Assembly: GCA_017417465.1 (NCBI GenBank)
Contig: JAFPZD010000083.1
Span: 18,486-82,485, forward strand
DNA: 64,000 nt
Reading direction: 5' to 3'
Origin: Prevotella sp.
Lineage (GTDB): Bacteria > Bacteroidota > Bacteroidia > Bacteroidales > Bacteroidaceae
The notes under the pieces were generated by a model, which ran no database searches, was not told the origin of the DNA, and was given only the letters and a program-made list of their open reading frames with translations. How positions within the stretch are numbered: position 1 is the stretch's first letter; each line of letters opens with the position of its first letter. Below are positions 32,940 to 43,200 of the stretch, piece after piece. The position numbers were made by a program, and so were the translations under genes.

Positions 32940-32985
32940 GGTAATAGTCTAGATAAATGTCTGCAAGGTTGCAAACAGAAGATAT
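32940..32985 (-). pseudogene. Relic of the 5' end of a gene like 30656-31720
   Basis: AAATGTCTGCAAGGTTGCAA (32955 onward) differs by one base from 31658-31677, which encodes the signal peptide FATLQTFA of the mosaic protein. Here the frame is broken by a TAG right after FATLQTFI. A 70-bp TA-rich tract (TATATATA) follows. Confidence 0.6.
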
Positions 32986-33055
32986 ATATATATAATAATT
33001 GATGTCCCATAATTGCAATACTCTTATTTGATTTACATCTATGCTTTTATGAAAC

Positions 33056-36000
33056 TTATTTGACCAATGGACCTAATACAGCATCCCACATACTATCAAG
33101 ACCATCGCCCACTTTTTGGCTACCTTTATAAAGCCATCCGCCATTTTCATTTTGCCTATCAATAAAGTCAACAAAGCCATCGGATTGCTTGGCATTTTGA
33201 ACAGCTTTATAACCATCTTGCGCAAGAACAACGACAGTGGCTACGATACCAACGCCCAAACCTACAGCTCCAATAGTTGAACCTACACTCATGCCTCCAG
33301 CACTTGTTGTTAATGTTGTAGAAGTTGTTGATACGGCTGTTGAGGATGTTGTTGCAACACTTGTTGAACTAGTCACTGCAACAGAAGAGGATGACGATCC
33401 CCAACCAGCAATAAGGGCATCTGCAGCAGCTTTGTCTTTTGCCACCTCTGTAGCAATATATGTTTTGGTTGCGGTACTCATACCATATTGAGTTCCGACA
33501 GAAGTAACAGTTTTCACTCCTTGATATATTTCGTAACCAGCTTTCATCGTTTCCAAAGCTTCTCCTCTCGGATCAATTCCCATTATCGGATTATTATCCG
33601 CATACGGATACAGATTCGTGCTCCAGATGGGATCCTCGCTGAGGAAGCGGCCGATGGTGGGGTCATAGTGGCGGGCACGCATGTAGTACTGATGGTCGTT
33701 AAGGTACATCACCCCGTATTTGCCGACATACTGGAAGGGGTTGTAGTTGGAGTCGCCAGCGGGCTCTTCTTTCTGCGTCACCTTGCCAAACTCGTCGTAC
33801 TGGTATTTGTGGGTGATGTTGCCACTCTCATCAACGATGGCGACGACGGAGCCACGGAAGTCAGTGACATAGTAGCTTACTTTACTCCCTACGACACGAG
33901 CCTCCAGACCCAGGCCGTAGATATACGTGGCGCCGCTCTTTGAATCAGAGAGCACGTTGCCGATGCCCAGCGGGTCGGTAGTAAACGTGATGTTACCGTA
34001 TGAAGCGATGAGTCCTAACGGGTCGTAGGTAATGTTGGTGGAACCGGCACGTGTCAGGCGGTCAAGCTTATCCCAGCTATAAGCCTCGCTGCCGCGCTTC
34101 GTCGTGTTACCGTTCTCATCGAAAGAGAAACTGATGTCGCCGGCTTTCGTGATGCGGTTGGCAGTGTTATAAGAGTAACTAACATCCTCATTCGACAGGA
34201 GAATGTCACCGAACGGTTCCTGTTTGGTCTGCTTTGTGATGTTACCCACCTTATCGAGGGTGTAGCTATAGCCAGCCACCACCGTTCCATTGCTTAGCTT
34301 TGTCTGCTTGCTTGTCAGGCGTCCAGCAGAGTCGTAGCCGAATGTGGTGGTCATCACGCCGTTGTAATCCACCGTTGAGAGCTGGCTATCTTTGCGGTAG
34401 GTATAAGTGATGGTCTTGCCGTTGAACTTCACAGTAACCAAACGATTCAGCTTGTCATAACCGTAGGTCGTGCCGTTAATGCTCTTCACGTTGCTATTAT
34501 CATCATAAGTGTAAGTAGCGTCACCGGCACTCGTGATGCGGTTGAAACCATCATAGCCGAAGGAGATAGACTTGCCATTACCTGATATGGACTTCAGGCG
34601 CAGCTTGCTGTCATAGCTGTAGTCGTTCACGCCGTCGCTGGTCACCCGGCCTAGATCGTCGTACTCGTAATTGAGCCTTGTGCCGTCAGATTTCTTAAAC
34701 GTTGCGAGCGTACCGTCCTCATTATAGGCATAGCTTCTGGTGGCACCTTCGAACTCTACGGACTTCAGCCTGTCGGTGTCAAAGTCATATTCCAGCGTCG
34801 TCTGCTTGTTCTTGGCATTGGTGATGGTGGTTAGGTTATCGTTCTTATCGTAGCCAAAAGTGGTTGACTTATTTGCCGCGTCTGTCTCGGTTATCAGGTT
34901 GTCGTTATAGTCATAGTCATAGCTGTAGATATTACCCAAAGCATCCTTAATACTTGTCAGACGTCCGGCAGCGTCATAGGTTGGAACAGTGACGAGACTG
35001 CCTGGCAGCGTTATCTTGTTCAGGTTGCCATAACCGTCGTAGCCGTATGACACGCTGACGCCCTCTCCATTGGTAACCTTCGAGGGGGTACCATTGCTGT
35101 TGCGATCAATGCTGGTATATACTCCACTGATGGGTGACTGAACCTTCGTCAGGTTGCCGTTGGTATAAGTGTAGGTCGTTACATTACCCATCGGGTCGGT
35201 CATCTTCGTTATGTCATTCAGGGTGTTGTACTCATACTTCGTGCTCAGCGTCTTACCGTCGCCCGATACGTCTACTTGCGTGACATTACCCTTATCATCG
35301 TATGCAATATTGCTAATGTTCATGCTGTTGGTCGTTATCTTCTGTGGCAAATGCTGCATGCCAGTAGTACCATAAGGTTTAATGGTAACGTTCATGGACT
35401 CTGGCCCAGACATACTGGTCATTACATTGTTGGCATTATAGGCGTAGTTGTATGTTGACGTACCATTGGCTCGACTCACCTTAACCTCAGAATCTGTTGA
35501 AACGGAACTGTCGTAGTGAGAAGTGACGTTGACGGTCGTTTTGCTGTCGCCATTCTCTGTCTTTGTCAAGCGGTAATTTTTATCATGGTATGTATTGTTG
35601 ATATAGTTGCCGTTAGGCAATTTAATCTGAGTCAACAGTTTGGAGGTACTGACCTTAGAGCTGTTCCCATAATAATATTGCGTATCATTTTCCTTTGCAT
35701 CCTTAAAGCCAGAAAGCTGGTAACGTCCGGTTGTGCTATTTAATTGATATCCGAAAACTATAGTACGTCCTAATGGGTCGATAATTCTGTTTATAAGATT
35801 CGCTCCTTCCACACTCATATATTTGAACGTCAGACTGCGACCATTACCGTCGCTGACGGTGCTGATGCGGGGCTCACTATTCTTCCCGGTCTCGTAACTG
35901 ACGGTCAGGGTGTTATTGTTGCGATCGACAACCTTTGTCAGGTAAGAGACGCCGGCATAATAGTTCCCAAAAGTATATGTTACCTGCGACTTAGTCTTGA

Positions 36001-38128
36001 TGGTATAAGTATTGCCGCTTTGCGTCATCTTATCATATACGCCCATAGAAACAGGCTCCCATGTTGAACCGCTCTTCGCATAGACATCAATGGTGCCGCC
36101 GCCCCAATGGACAATAACATAGTCGTCAACTTTGGTGATAAACGTGTGGTAGGTGTGGGTCCATCCGTCTGACAGGGGAAGATAAGCCTCGCGAGAACTG
36201 CTTTCACCGTAGAACATGCCTGGCAGTGTTGTATTATAACTATTGTACGCGTGAGTGAATTCGAGGGGCACCACGCCGTCGAGTGTAAAGCTCGTTTTCG
36301 TATAGTGCTGGAAATTGCCCATCTGCAAACCCGGACTCATAGAAATAGTCTTCATCGTGGTGTTCAACGGCTGGAAGTAGTCGGTGTCGCTTGGCTTGGG
36401 AATGCCAACCTTGTTCATAAGGCGGTAGAGCATGAGGATTGCTTCGCCACGCGTGCAAATGGCAGACGGCCGGAAGGTTGTGTTCGTGGTGTTGACGATG
36501 CCAAGGCTGACGGCTTTACGTAAATAGCCCTTTAGACGGGGCTGAGTGTCCAGCGACGAAAGGTCAGTGAACGATAAAGACGTGCTAGACATATCGGGCT
36601 GCTGATTGAATGCTTCCATCAGGGCCTTCAGCACATGGATGCGTGGCATCTCCTCGGTAGGATCGAACGTCAGGCGATTGCGGTCGAAGGGTGTTACGCC
36701 ATCGCCATACTCCAGGTAGAGCAGGGCTTTGACAGCGCGGTAGTAATAGGTGCCCACATTCAGGTCGTAGACACTGGGGTAGTTGTCCGAAGGCACTGTC
36801 GATGGCACAGCCGACTCGCTGCCGTATGCCCCATAGAAAGCCATCTTCGCTAAATGCTGACGTAGCAGCGAGTCGCTTGTCATAGCTGCACTAACCGTGC
36901 TGCCCTCAATAATACTTCTTTGTGATAGGTAAGTGACGGCTTGCTCCAACTCATCGTCGCCACCAGTGGAACTGGACGAAGTGGTGAAATACCATGTAGA
37001 ACCCGTAGTTGTCGTCTTTCCATCATAGGCATCAACCTTCCAGTAATACTTGGTATTTCCATCAAGTGATAACGTGTAGCTCTTATTTTGAGTCGTATAT
37101 TTAGACCAGCTGGAGGTTGATGTCCCACAATAAAGATAATATGTCAAAGCGTCTCCGTCAGGGTCACTGCAAGTCCATGAAAAAGTTACATTTTTACTGA
37201 CGTCCGTTGCCGCTTTTGCAGGATAGGTATAAGAAGGTGTTGAAGGAGCATTATTGGCTGGTGCTTCGGTAGTAAATTGCTTGATATCACCGTAATCTTC
37301 ACCCTCAGAATTACTAGCATATATTCTGAAGTAGTATGTTGTGCCTGATGACAGGTCTGAGACCTCAGCAGGGAATTCTGCGCTAATGGTTTTACTAATG
37401 GTTCTTGCCGCCGTCTTTTTGTTTAACGAGTTTCTACTCGTACCATACAGGTAATAGTAAGTGGTTTCCGCACCATTTGCATTGACACTACCATTAAGCT
37501 GTGCGGTTGTTTCATAAACCTTTGTAGCTTCGTGGGTAGTAGCAGTTGGACGATAAATGCCTGCTCCTGTTATATATATAGTTCCACCAAAGAACTTTTG
37601 GCCGTCAGACTTTATCATAAATATTCGGAACGAACGACTACCGCTAAAATTACCCACATTTGCCACTACATCAACGTGGTCTGTGGTAGAATTAGATATA
37701 TAGAAATATTTATAATATAAAATATCGTTTCCCACCTCATGGGCATAAGCGTATCCTGATTGGTTTGCATTAAAATACTGCGATCCGTCGTCTTTTTTAA
37801 GTCTAAAAGTGATCGTTCCATCAGAAGTATGTCCAAACACTGTTGCTTTGATGACACCATTGGTATAGTTCGTTAGCGTGTTTGTAACAGTTTGGGTATT
37901 GGTGTCAATGAGAAAACTTTGGGTTGTACCTGATCCAGTACTGGTCCATTCTGTTCCCATCTCAGGCCTATAAGTATACGACCACGAATCAGCTAGTAGC
38001 TGACCAGTCAGCATTGCAAAAAGTAGCGTCAATAACGTCCGTACTCTCCCTTGTTTTCGAGTTGACAGAGGCAACACTCCCATTACTCTCCGTCGAATTG
38101 TTTCGGTTAGTTTAATCTTCATAATCAT
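33056..38128 (-). CDS. Large RHS-repeat surface protein
   Basis: 1,690 residues, exported (signal region to about residue 47, LLFAMLTGQLLA). Approximate order: fibronectin-III-like domains (about 195-385, SSGTTYYFRIYASNSEGEDY; TKYYWKVDAYDG), an SLH-like region (about 395-600, RGEAILMLYRLMNKVG), many YD repeats (about 700-1440, GYDKLNRLVTVKFNGK), and the RHS core (YYMRARHYDPTIGRFLSEDP, about 1500). A 160-residue variable tail follows, mostly Ser/Thr-rich with a hydrophobic Gly stretch. No known toxin fold was recognised in the tail, and no obvious immunity gene lies next to it; DUF1016 is the next gene. An RHS with toxin tip or an adhesin are both possible. Confidence 0.85.
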   Translation of the reverse strand: MIMKIKLTETIRRRVMGVLPLSTRKQGRVRTLLTLLFAMLTGQLLADSWSYTYRPEMGTEWTSTGSGTTQSFLIDTNTQTVTNTLTNYTNGVIKATVFGHTSDGTITFRLKKDDGSQYFNANQSGYAYAHEVGNDILYYKYFYISNSTTDHVDVVANVGNFSGSRSFRIFMIKSDGQKFFGGTIYITGAGIYRPTATTHEATKVYETTAQLNGSVNANGAETTYYYLYGTSRNSLNKKTAARTISKTISAEFPAEVSDLSSGTTYYFRIYASNSEGEDYGDIKQFTTEAPANNAPSTPSYTYPAKAATDVSKNVTFSWTCSDPDGDALTYYLYCGTSTSSWSKYTTQNKSYTLSLDGNTKYYWKVDAYDGKTTTTGSTWYFTTSSSSTGGDDELEQAVTYLSQRSIIEGSTVSAAMTSDSLLRQHLAKMAFYGAYGSESAVPSTVPSDNYPSVYDLNVGTYYYRAVKALLYLEYGDGVTPFDRNRLTFDPTEEMPRIHVLKALMEAFNQQPDMSSTSLSFTDLSSLDTQPRLKGYLRKAVSLGIVNTTNTTFRPSAICTRGEAILMLYRLMNKVGIPKPSDTDYFQPLNTTMKTISMSPGLQMGNFQHYTKTSFTLDGVVPLEFTHAYNSYNTTLPGMFYGESSSREAYLPLSDGWTHTYHTFITKVDDYVIVHWGGGTIDVYAKSGSTWEPVSMGVYDKMTQSGNTYTIKTKSQVTYTFGNYYAGVSYLTKVVDRNNNTLTVSYETGKNSEPRISTVSDGNGRSLTFKYMSVEGANLINRIIDPLGRTIVFGYQLNSTTGRYQLSGFKDAKENDTQYYYGNSSKVSTSKLLTQIKLPNGNYINNTYHDKNYRLTKTENGDSKTTVNVTSHYDSSVSTDSEVKVSRANGTSTYNYAYNANNVMTSMSGPESMNVTIKPYGTTGMQHLPQKITTNSMNISNIAYDDKGNVTQVDVSGDGKTLSTKYEYNTLNDITKMTDPMGNVTTYTYTNGNLTKVQSPISGVYTSIDRNSNGTPSKVTNGEGVSVSYGYDGYGNLNKITLPGSLVTVPTYDAAGRLTSIKDALGNIYSYDYDYNDNLITETDAANKSTTFGYDKNDNLTTITNAKNKQTTLEYDFDTDRLKSVEFEGATRSYAYNEDGTLATFKKSDGTRLNYEYDDLGRVTSDGVNDYSYDSKLRLKSISGNGKSISFGYDGFNRITSAGDATYTYDDNSNVKSINGTTYGYDKLNRLVTVKFNGKTITYTYRKDSQLSTVDYNGVMTTTFGYDSAGRLTSKQTKLSNGTVVAGYSYTLDKVGNITKQTKQEPFGDILLSNEDVSYSYNTANRITKAGDISFSFDENGNTTKRGSEAYSWDKLDRLTRAGSTNITYDPLGLIASYGNITFTTDPLGIGNVLSDSKSGATYIYGLGLEARVVGSKVSYYVTDFRGSVVAIVDESGNITHKYQYDEFGKVTQKEEPAGDSNYNPFQYVGKYGVMYLNDHQYYMRARHYDPTIGRFLSEDPIWSTNLYPYADNNPIMGIDPRGEALETMKAGYEIYQGVKTVTSVGTQYGMSTATKTYIATEVAKDKAAADALIAGWGSSSSSVAVTSSTSVATTSSTAVSTTSTTLTTSAGGMSVGSTIGAVGLGVGIVATVVVLAQDGYKAVQNAKQSDGFVDFIDRQNENGGWLYKGSQKVGDGLDSMWDAVLGPLVK

Positions 38129-38378
38129 TTGGTTTTATTTGTTTCAGTTTTTTGTTTTAGGTCATTGCTGTTGCCGTACTCTGCCGGCGTAAAAGCGAGT
38201 GTCACACGGGAAGAACACCCCCGAGTTGCGACACGATGCGGAAAAGGTACGAATAATTTTTCATTCCACCAAACATTTTTGGAGGAAAATGAGAAGCGCG
38301 CAGGCAACTCTTTGAACAGGAGGCACCCACGATGGTGGAGACAATAGGACTGTAGGCAGAAACGACGAAAGGAATCGC
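38129..38378. other. Gap upstream of the RHS gene
   Basis: 250 bp with no convincing gene. A minus-strand TACCTTTT (about 38237-38244) resembles a weak -7 box for the RHS gene. Otherwise nothing stands out. Confidence 0.3.
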
Positions 38379-39002
38379 TCAATGGGTGAAACGACGGCCG
38401 TTCCACTTCAGCGTTTTCTGCTTCGGACCGGTTTCATACCACAGTGTGACAGTGATGTCCTTGCCAGTACGCGGCAACGAGTAGCTGGCCAAGACATTGT
38501 CTTCCGAATGATAGATAATGTCAACGCCGGTGTCATCACAGTTGGTCATCTTCTTCGTGGCATTGTCGTAGCGCCAGAAGATGAGGCCGTCATACTGGCC
38601 CATTCTGTACTTGCCATCTGAGAAGCATGCCACGTTGTAGGCAAACAGCTTGTGCTTTCCATCTGCTTCGTTCCAGTAGCACATTTCTATCCTGCACAAG
38701 TCGTTATCGGACCTGCTCTCATAGACCACGTAGCCGTTTCGCTCGTCGATGGTGAGCGTCACATGCTCTGCCTGTGGAAGGCCCTTAAGGTGCTGGTCCC
38801 ATGCATAACCGACGGCATTAAACGCTTCATCGACATCGACTTCCTCCTCGTCATCATCATCGCGAGAAGAAAGGAAGGCCGACACAAAGTCGCTAATGGT
38901 TGGCTTGGCACCTTTATAGTTCACACGGATGGCATCCTGTGCCGCCAGCGCCAGCGTGCAACAGGTGAAAATGACTGCTAATAGACTTCTTTTCATACTC
39001 AT
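38379..39002 (-). CDS. Secreted hypothetical protein
   Basis: 207 residues from ATG 39002 (MSMKRSLLAVIFTCCTLALAA; ATG 38996 is also possible), with a good signal peptide. An acidic run DDDDEEEVDVDEA lies near residue 50, followed by a beta-rich domain with TLTIDERNGYVVYESRSDND, AFNAVGYAWD and DGLIFWRYDNATKKM. No family is recognised with confidence. A minus-strand TATATTTG box at 39039-39046 lies about 37 bp upstream, so it has its own promoter. Confidence 0.75.
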   Translation of the reverse strand: MSMKRSLLAVIFTCCTLALAAQDAIRVNYKGAKPTISDFVSAFLSSRDDDDEEEVDVDEAFNAVGYAWDQHLKGLPQAEHVTLTIDERNGYVVYESRSDNDLCRIEMCYWNEADGKHKLFAYNVACFSDGKYRMGQYDGLIFWRYDNATKKMTNCDDTGVDIIYHSEDNVLASYSLPRTGKDITVTLWYETGPKQKTLKWNGRRFTH

Positions 39003-39038
39003 CAAGGTTTTAAATGGAACAATAGCACATTCAGCTTG

Positions 39039-39046
39039 CAAATATA
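39039..39046 (-). promoter_or_regulatory. -7 box of the 38379 gene
   Basis: TATATTTG on the minus strand, followed downstream by CAAGCTG; start codon about 37 bp away. Confidence 0.45.
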
Positions 39047-39151
39047 CAAAGTTTTTTTCAATACCGAAACACTTTTCGACAAAAAACTGTCCTATTCCTC
39101 ACATCCGTCAGTAAAAAGGGCGTACACGTAGCAGAAAAAGCAACTTTTTCC

Positions 39152-39182
39152 TTGGCTGTTTGGAAAAATATACGTACCTTTG
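39152..39182 (+). promoter_or_regulatory. dusB promoter
   Basis: TTG 39152-39154, 20-bp spacer, TACCTTTG 39175-39182; about 65 bp to the dusB ATG. Confidence 0.75.
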
Positions 39183-39189
39183 CAGCAAT

Positions 39190-39247
39190 CACCGTGGAGC
39201 ATTGAACATTGAACATTGAGCATTGAACATTGAGCATTGAACATTAA
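39190..39247. repeat. 9-bp tandem repeat in the dusB leader
   Basis: CATTGAACATTGAG-type units of 9-10 bp, about five copies, fill the 5' leader up to the ATG. Confidence 0.8.
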
Positions 39248-40201
39248 ATGAAAATAGGTAACATAGATTTTGGCGAGCGTCCCGTTTTCCTTGCGCCGAT
39301 GGAGGATGTCACTGACATCGGGTTCCGCCTGCTGTGCAAACGGTTCGGAGCGGCGATGGTCTATACTGAGTTTGTCAGTGCCGAGGCACTGGTGCGCGAC
39401 GTGAAGTCCACCGTTCGTAAGCTGCAGATCAGTGACGAGGAGCGCCCCGTCGGCATTCAGATTTATGGTCGCGACCTCGATGCCATGGTCGAGGCGGCCC
39501 GTATCGTCGAGGCGGCTGGCCCCGACATCATCGACCTGAACTTTGGCTGTCCTGTGAAGAAAGTGGCGGGCAAGGGCGCCGGAGCGGGCATGCTGCAGAA
39601 GGAGAACCTGCCAAAGATGCTCGAGATTACACGCCAAGTGGTGCAGGCCGTCAGCGTGCCCGTCACTGTGAAGACGCGCCTGGGCTGGAACCATGACCAG
39701 CTCATCATCACCACACTGGCCGAACAGCTGCAGGACTGTGGTATCCAGGCGCTGACCATCCATGGCCGCACCCGTGCCCAGATGTACACCGGCGAGGCCG
39801 ACTGGACACTCATCGGTGAGGTGAAGCGCAACCCGTGCATCCACATCCCCATCATCGGCAACGGCGACATCAAGTCGCTCAGCGATGCCGACCGTGCCTT
39901 CGACACCTACGGCGTGGATGCCGTCATGGTGGGGCGTGCCACCTTCGGTTGCCCCTGGCTCTTCTCACGTAAGGAGCTGACGCTCGACGAGAAGATCGAC
40001 ACGCTGGAGGAACTGCTACGTATCAACGTGGAGCGCATCGACGAGCAGCGGGGCATCCTGCACACTCGCCGCCACCTGGCAGCCACGCCCGTCTTCAAGG
40101 CCATTCCAAACTTCCGACAGACGCGCATCGCCATGCTCCGTGCTGAACGGATGGACGACCTGCTGCGCATCATCGAGGAGACGAGGAAGCTTTTGAGTTA
40201 G
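39248..40201 (+). CDS. dusB: tRNA-dihydrouridine synthase DusB
   Basis: FMN-dependent enzyme that reduces uridine in the tRNA D-loop. It has 317 residues. The Dus signature is APMEDVTDIGFRLLCKRFGA, the conserved cysteine lies in DLNFGCPVKKVAGKGAGAGM, KTRLGWNHD and TIHGRTRAQMYTGEADW are phosphate/FMN-binding motifs, and GVDAVMVGRATFGCPWLF closes the barrel. It has its own promoter and is followed by a repeat block. Confidence 0.93.
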   Translation: MKIGNIDFGERPVFLAPMEDVTDIGFRLLCKRFGAAMVYTEFVSAEALVRDVKSTVRKLQISDEERPVGIQIYGRDLDAMVEAARIVEAAGPDIIDLNFGCPVKKVAGKGAGAGMLQKENLPKMLEITRQVVQAVSVPVTVKTRLGWNHDQLIITTLAEQLQDCGIQALTIHGRTRAQMYTGEADWTLIGEVKRNPCIHIPIIGNGDIKSLSDADRAFDTYGVDAVMVGRATFGCPWLFSRKELTLDEKIDTLEELLRINVERIDEQRGILHTRRHLAATPVFKAIPNFRQTRIAMLRAERMDDLLRIIEETRKLLS

Positions 40202-40241
40202 GAGTTAGAAGGAGTTAGAAGGAGTTAGAAGGAGTTAGAAG
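40198..40241. repeat. GGAGTTAGAA tandem repeat
   Basis: Four 10-bp units GGAGTTAGAA starting at the dusB stop. No promoter box is evident between here and the GH127 ATG at 40293. Confidence 0.8.
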
Positions 40242-40292
40242 TCGATTGATAAAGAGTGAAACAGATAAAACAAATCAAACGAAATAACGACA

Positions 40293-43200
40293 ATGAAGAA
40301 ACAACTACTGACACTGATGGCCACACTGGTAGTAATGACCACACAGACCACACTCGCCCAGAGCAAGCTCTATCCACAGCACTTTGACCTGGAAGAGGTA
40401 ACCCTGCTCGACGGCCCCATGAAGACGGCCATGGACCTGAACCTGAAGGTGCTCATGCAGTATGACGTCGACCGGCTGTTGACACCTTACGTGCGCCAAG
40501 CCGGCCTTGCCACCACCACCGACCAGTCGTCGCCCTACTACCAGTGGATGACGAAGCACCCAAACTTCAGCAACTGGGGTGACGCCTCGTTCGACCTCAG
40601 CGGACACGTCGGTAGCCACTACCTGTCGGCCCTTGCACTGGGCTATGCCGCCTGCCACGACGCGGACATGAAAGCCCAGCTGAAGCAACGTTTGGACTAC
40701 ATGGTCAGCGTCATGAAAGACTGTCAGGATCAGTATGACACCAACACGCAGGGACTCTACGGCTTCATCGGCGGACAGCCCATCAACAGCGACTGGACAG
40801 CCCTCTACACCGGTAACATCGCGCCACTGAGGAACCACGGTGGATGGGTGCCCTTCTACGTGCAACACAAAATCCTGGCCGGTCTGCGCGATGCCTACAT
40901 CTACGGCGGCAACGAGGTGGCCAAGGAGCTGTTCCACAAGCTGGCCGACTGGAGTGTCAACGTCGTCAGCAAGGTCAGCGACAGCAATATGCAAACCGTG
41001 CTCGACATTGAGCACGGCGGCATGAACGAGTCGATGCTCGATGCCTACCAACTGTTCGGCGACGAGAAGTACCTCAATGCCGCCAAGAAGTACACCCACC
41101 GCACGATGCTCAACGGCATGCAGTCGCTCAACACCACTTTCCTTGACGGCAAGCATGCCAATACGCAGGTACCTAAATATATAGGTATGGAGCGAATTGG
41201 CGAACAGGGCAACGCCCAGTATGTCACCGCAGCCAAGAACTTCTGGCAGGACGTGGCTACGAACCGCACCGTCTGCATCGGTGGCAACAGCGTCAGCGAG
41301 CATTTCCTCGCCCGTGCCAATGCCAACCGCTACATCGACCATCTTGACGGCCCGGAGACGTGTAACTCGAACAACATGTTGAAACTGTCGGAAATGATGG
41401 CCGACCGCACTGTCGTTGCAGGAGACTTGCAATCCGCTGCCAAGTATGCCGACTTCTACGAGCAGACAATGTGGAACCACATCCTCGCCACACAAGACCC
41501 TCAGACGGGCGGCTACGTCTACTTCACCACATTGCGCCCACAGGGCTACCGCATCTACTCACAAGTGAACCAAGGCATGTGGTGCTGCGTGGGCACCGGC
41601 ATGGAGAACCACTCCAAGTACGGCCACTTCATCTACACCCACAACGGTGAAGAGACGCTCTACGTCAACCTCTTTGTGCCATCGCAACTCGAGAGCGACG
41701 CCTTCGTCATCAAGCAGGAGACCAATTTCCCCAACAGCAACACCACCGAGCTCACCATCGGCAAGGCTGGCCACTACACCATCGCCATTCGCCACCCGGC
41801 ATGGGCTGGTAAGAACTTCACCATCGACCTCAACGGTACGACGCTCGACACGAGTTCCCTCGAGATGGGCAAGGCCGGCTATTTCAGTGAGACGCGCGAT
41901 TGGGCCGTGGGCGACAGGATTCTCATCACCCTGGACCCACAGCTGCACTACGAGACATGTCCGGGCTATGAAGACTATATCGCCTTTAAGTATGGTCCCA
42001 TCCTACTCGGTGCACAGACCACCGCCGCCAAGCCCGACGAAGCTGAGGGCACAGGGCTCAGCTACGAACGGCTGCAAAACGAGTATGCCGGCAGCGGGCG
42101 CATGGACCATGCCCCCGGCTCCATGGCCTCGGCCAAGAGCCTCATCGACGCGCCGCTGCTCATTGGCAACCGTGCCGATGTGCTCAGCCGCATCCAGCGT
42201 CTGCGTTCCATCGACCTGAGCTTCATCATCGACGTCAGCCGCCCGGAGGTGAGCACCTACAAGTGGACAACGCTGAAGCTTGTGCCATTCCATAAGATTC
42301 ACCACGCCCGCTACATGTGCTACTGGTATCAGCAGACGGCTGAAGCCTTCGCACAAAGTGACATGGCCCAGACGGAGGCACAGAACGAAGCGCTTATCAC
42401 ACGCACCATCGACTTCGTTGCCCCCGGCGAACAACAGAGCGAGGCCGGCCATGAGTATAACTATTCCTCGGACAGCAGCACAGGCACCTACAACGGTGAG
42501 CGCTACCGCGACGCACAAAAAGGCGGCTATGTCGAGTATGCCCTCTACAACACCCGTGGTGTCACCGACAGCCTCTCCATTCTCTGTCGCTTTACTACGG
42601 CCGACCGTGGACGCAAGGCCTCGCTGCTGGTCGACGGTCAGAAGATTGTCGACATCACTATCCCTTCAAGTGTGAAGAACGCCGACCAGAATGGCTTTTA
42701 TAATATTGAGTACCCCATTCCAGCTGGGCTGGCGAAACAGGCTGACGGCACTGCCAAGGCAAAGTTCACCGTGCGCCTCGCGGCAGACAAGGGCACACTG
42801 AACCCCGGCCTCTACTACTTGAGACTGATGAGCGGCTACGACGCCACGGCCAAAGCCTACCGCTTCGTCTGCTCGGAGTGGACGACGGGCGACGCCAACC
42901 GCATTGCTGCGTCTAACATCACCTACGACACAGAACGTAACATTCTGCACGCCCGTAGCCGCGGCAATAACAACATCGCGCTGATGCTGCGCTACCAGGA
43001 CTGCGACTACGACATCGCAGCCAACCAGACCTACCTCGTCGTGCGCGGCACCAGCCTCAGCACTACCAACAGTCACTCCTACCTCTGGTGGCTCAACGGC
43101 TCGAACCACGGCACACAGGTGGCACCCACCGCCGTACGCACCATTAATGTCGGCGACACACAGCAGACGGTCATTGCCTGGAACATGGCCACCAGTGGCA

